64,000 bases of DNA from Alteromonadaceae bacterium UBA2620 (GTDB taxonomy: Bacteria > Pseudomonadota > Gammaproteobacteria > Enterobacterales > Alteromonadaceae): the NCBI GenBank assembly GCA_002339125.1, contig DDJQ01000148.1, forward strand, positions 1 through 64,000, read 5' to 3'. The translations under genes were made by a program, and so were the position numbers. The notes beneath the pieces were generated by a model. That model was not told the DNA's origin and searched no databases. It saw nothing but the letters and a program-made list of their open reading frames with translations. The stretch's first letter is position 1; the number at the start of each line of letters is the position of its first letter. Of the stretch, positions 62,927 to 64,000 are shown one piece after another.

Positions 62927-62961
62927 ACAGGTAACCGTAAAAACGTTACCTGTTTTTTTTT
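62927..62961 (+). terminator. Terminator after the small exported protein gene
   Basis: Stem ACAGGTAAC/GTTACCTGT with a 9-base loop is followed by a run of T. About 170 bases after the stop codon of the small exported protein. Confidence 0.8.
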
Positions 62962-63132
62962 GCACTGCTTTTTTCCTCTGCTAATCTTTGCTAATCCTCC
63001 AGTCTCTGTGTCCTTCTGCACGTCTTACCATAATGAATCCTTCACATCGCTGCTCTGAAGCTCTCCTATACGCCGACTGGTGCGGTTAATTGATGATTTA
63101 AACGCCTTATATGGCGTTGGATTAGGCTTTTG

Positions 63133-63164
63133 GTCAATTAGGCTAAGCCGTTAGTCAATTATGC
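63133..63164 (+). promoter_or_regulatory. Possible PspF enhancer pair
   Basis: GTCAATTAGGC (63133-63143) and GTCAATTATGC (63154-63164) are direct repeats exactly 21 bases (two helical turns) apart, about 100-130 bases before the sigma-54 promoter. Position and spacing suit a bacterial enhancer-binding protein such as PspF. Confidence 0.45.
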
Positions 63165-63248
63165 CAATATGTGGTTCTGATAATTCAATATTCACTGTGA
63201 GAAACACGTGTCTTTATTTTATTTCCTTATAATCAATGGCTTATAAGT

Positions 63249-63264
63249 TGGCATGCGAATTGTT
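63249..63264 (+). promoter_or_regulatory. Sigma-54 promoter of pspA
   Basis: TGGCAT-N5-TTGTT matches the -24/-12 consensus (TGGCAC-N5-TTGCW) with correct spacing. It lies about 60 bases before the pspA start; pspA is sigma-54-dependent in Enterobacteria and Vibrio. Confidence 0.65.
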
Positions 63265-63324
63265 ATATCTAAGCAAGTGTTAAGTAACTTTTTAAACAAC
63301 GTTTCGCCAATCGGAGATTTAATT

Positions 63325-63993
63325 ATGGGAATGTTCACACGTATCAACGACATCATTCAGTCTAACATTAACGCGCTGCTGGATAAGGCAGAGGATCCTG
63401 AAAAAATGATCCGCCTGATTATTCAGGAGATGCAGGAAACCCTGGTGGAAATCCGTACGCTGGCTGCGCAGCATATTGCTGAGCAAAAGCACCTTAACCG
63501 CCAGATTGACAACCTGGAAAAACGCGCCGCTCACTGGCAGGAAAATGCAGAGCTGGCAGTCAGTAAAGGTAAAGATGATTTGGCTCGTGCAGCGCTGAAA
63601 GAAAAGAAAGAGCTGGAAGCGAAGCAAGCCGAACTGCAGGAGCAGTTACAGGTAATCGATGAAGCACTGTTGAAAGTGCAGGACGATACCGGCCGTTTAA
63701 ACGAGAAGTTAAACGAAGCCAAAGCCAAGCAAAAAGCGCTGGCAGTACGTCGTCAGTCTGCCTCAGTAAGAATGCAGGCCAAACAGGCAACACACAGCGA
63801 CAAGTTAGATAGCGTGATGGGCCGTTTCGATCACTATGAACAACGGGTTGATGAACTGGAAGCACGGGTTGAAGCCTACGATTTAACCGACAGCGCTGCA
63901 AAAAGCTCATTACAGGCTGAGTTCGACGCCCTGGAAAAAGACGAATCAATCGAGCAGGAACTGGCCGCGTTAAAAGCGAAAAAAGTCGCGTAA
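63325..63993 (+). CDS. pspA: Phage shock protein A
   Basis: A 222-residue PspA/IM30-type protein. The N-terminal amphipathic helix (MGMFTRINDIIQSNINALL) anchors it to membranes, followed by long coiled-coil helices (heptads of Ala/Leu/Glu/Lys to the end). It guards the inner membrane under envelope stress and inhibits PspF. GGAG lies eight bases before ATG 63325; the longer frame from 63253 would run through the promoter and is not used. Other psp genes probably follow outside the window. Confidence 0.93.
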   Translation: MGMFTRINDIIQSNINALLDKAEDPEKMIRLIIQEMQETLVEIRTLAAQHIAEQKHLNRQIDNLEKRAAHWQENAELAVSKGKDDLARAALKEKKELEAKQAELQEQLQVIDEALLKVQDDTGRLNEKLNEAKAKQKALAVRRQSASVRMQAKQATHSDKLDSVMGRFDHYEQRVDELEARVEAYDLTDSAAKSSLQAEFDALEKDESIEQELAALKAKKVA

Positions 63994-64000
63994 ACGCATG

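Larger units (their letters stand above)
62758..63324. promoter_or_regulatory. Gene-free region with terminator and pspA control sites (about 570 bases)
   Basis: Contains the terminator at 62927-62961, a possible enhancer pair at 63133-63164 and a sigma-54 promoter at 63249-63264. Around 62880-62900 there is a weak resemblance (GGGTCAGAAACATAAGACCC) to the palindromic core at 43352. No gene is seen. Confidence 0.5.

Overview
The window looks like chromosome from a marine or saprophytic gammaproteobacterium of the Alteromonadales (Alteromonas, Aestuariibacter, Glaciecola and relatives). This rests on the mix of enterobacterial-type housekeeping genes (trmN6, dusA, fldB-like, pspA, YbdG-, YihG-, YeeZ- and YggN-like proteins) with very large TonB-dependent receptors paired to tryptophan-halogenase-like flavoproteins, which is typical of polymer-degrading Alteromonadales. 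The assignment is by inspection only; there is no rRNA in the window.

Region 1 (about 0.1-20.4 kb) is ordinary chromosome: an OmpV/MipA-like porin, a GloC-type metallo-hydrolase, a DPP-IV-like exopeptidase, trmN6, a stand-alone exbD, a PhoD-like phosphatase/flavodoxin/zincin operon, msrA, a DCC thiol oxidoreductase with an SDR, a sodium:neurotransmitter-type symporter, a YbdG-like mechanosensitive channel, and two tandem YihG-like acyltransferases.

Region 2 (about 20.7-58.6 kb) is a large glucuronoxylan-utilisation locus. Secreted or lipid-anchored enzymes (GH3, GH10 xylanase, GH9, an SGNH acetylesterase, two GH43 enzymes and a GH115 alpha-glucuronidase) would break the backbone and remove acetyl, arabinosyl and (methyl)glucuronosyl side groups. 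Two Xanthomonas/Caulobacter-type TonB-dependent receptors would import oligosaccharides. A sugar-porter MFS protein and a TRAP transporter would move xylose/arabinose and uronate over the inner membrane. XylA and XylB feed xylose to xylulose 5-phosphate, and a mannonate dehydratase (ManD) feeds the uronate branch. XylR, a periplasmic-binding-fold/AraC regulator, sits divergently from xylBA. Three tryptophan-halogenase-like proteins and one DUF6445-like putative iron oxygenase are built into the receptor modules; their substrate is unknown.

Region 3 (about 58.8-61.3 kb) appears to be a decayed genomic island inserted in the 5' end of dusA. A short ORF at 58829-58897 is a remnant dusA 5' end, and the core GCTCC(A/T)ATGCTCGA is repeated inside the intact dusA at 61310-61323. 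The only cargo is an AbiE-like toxin-antitoxin pair, whose promoter holds eight GTTCA half-sites in two identically spaced sets of four. The antitoxin-position protein also carries a D...ExK nuclease-like signature.

Region 4 (61.2-64 kb) holds dusA, a small secreted protein, and pspA behind a good sigma-54 promoter with a possible tandem enhancer site. No rRNA, tRNA, CRISPR array or intact insertion sequence was recognised.
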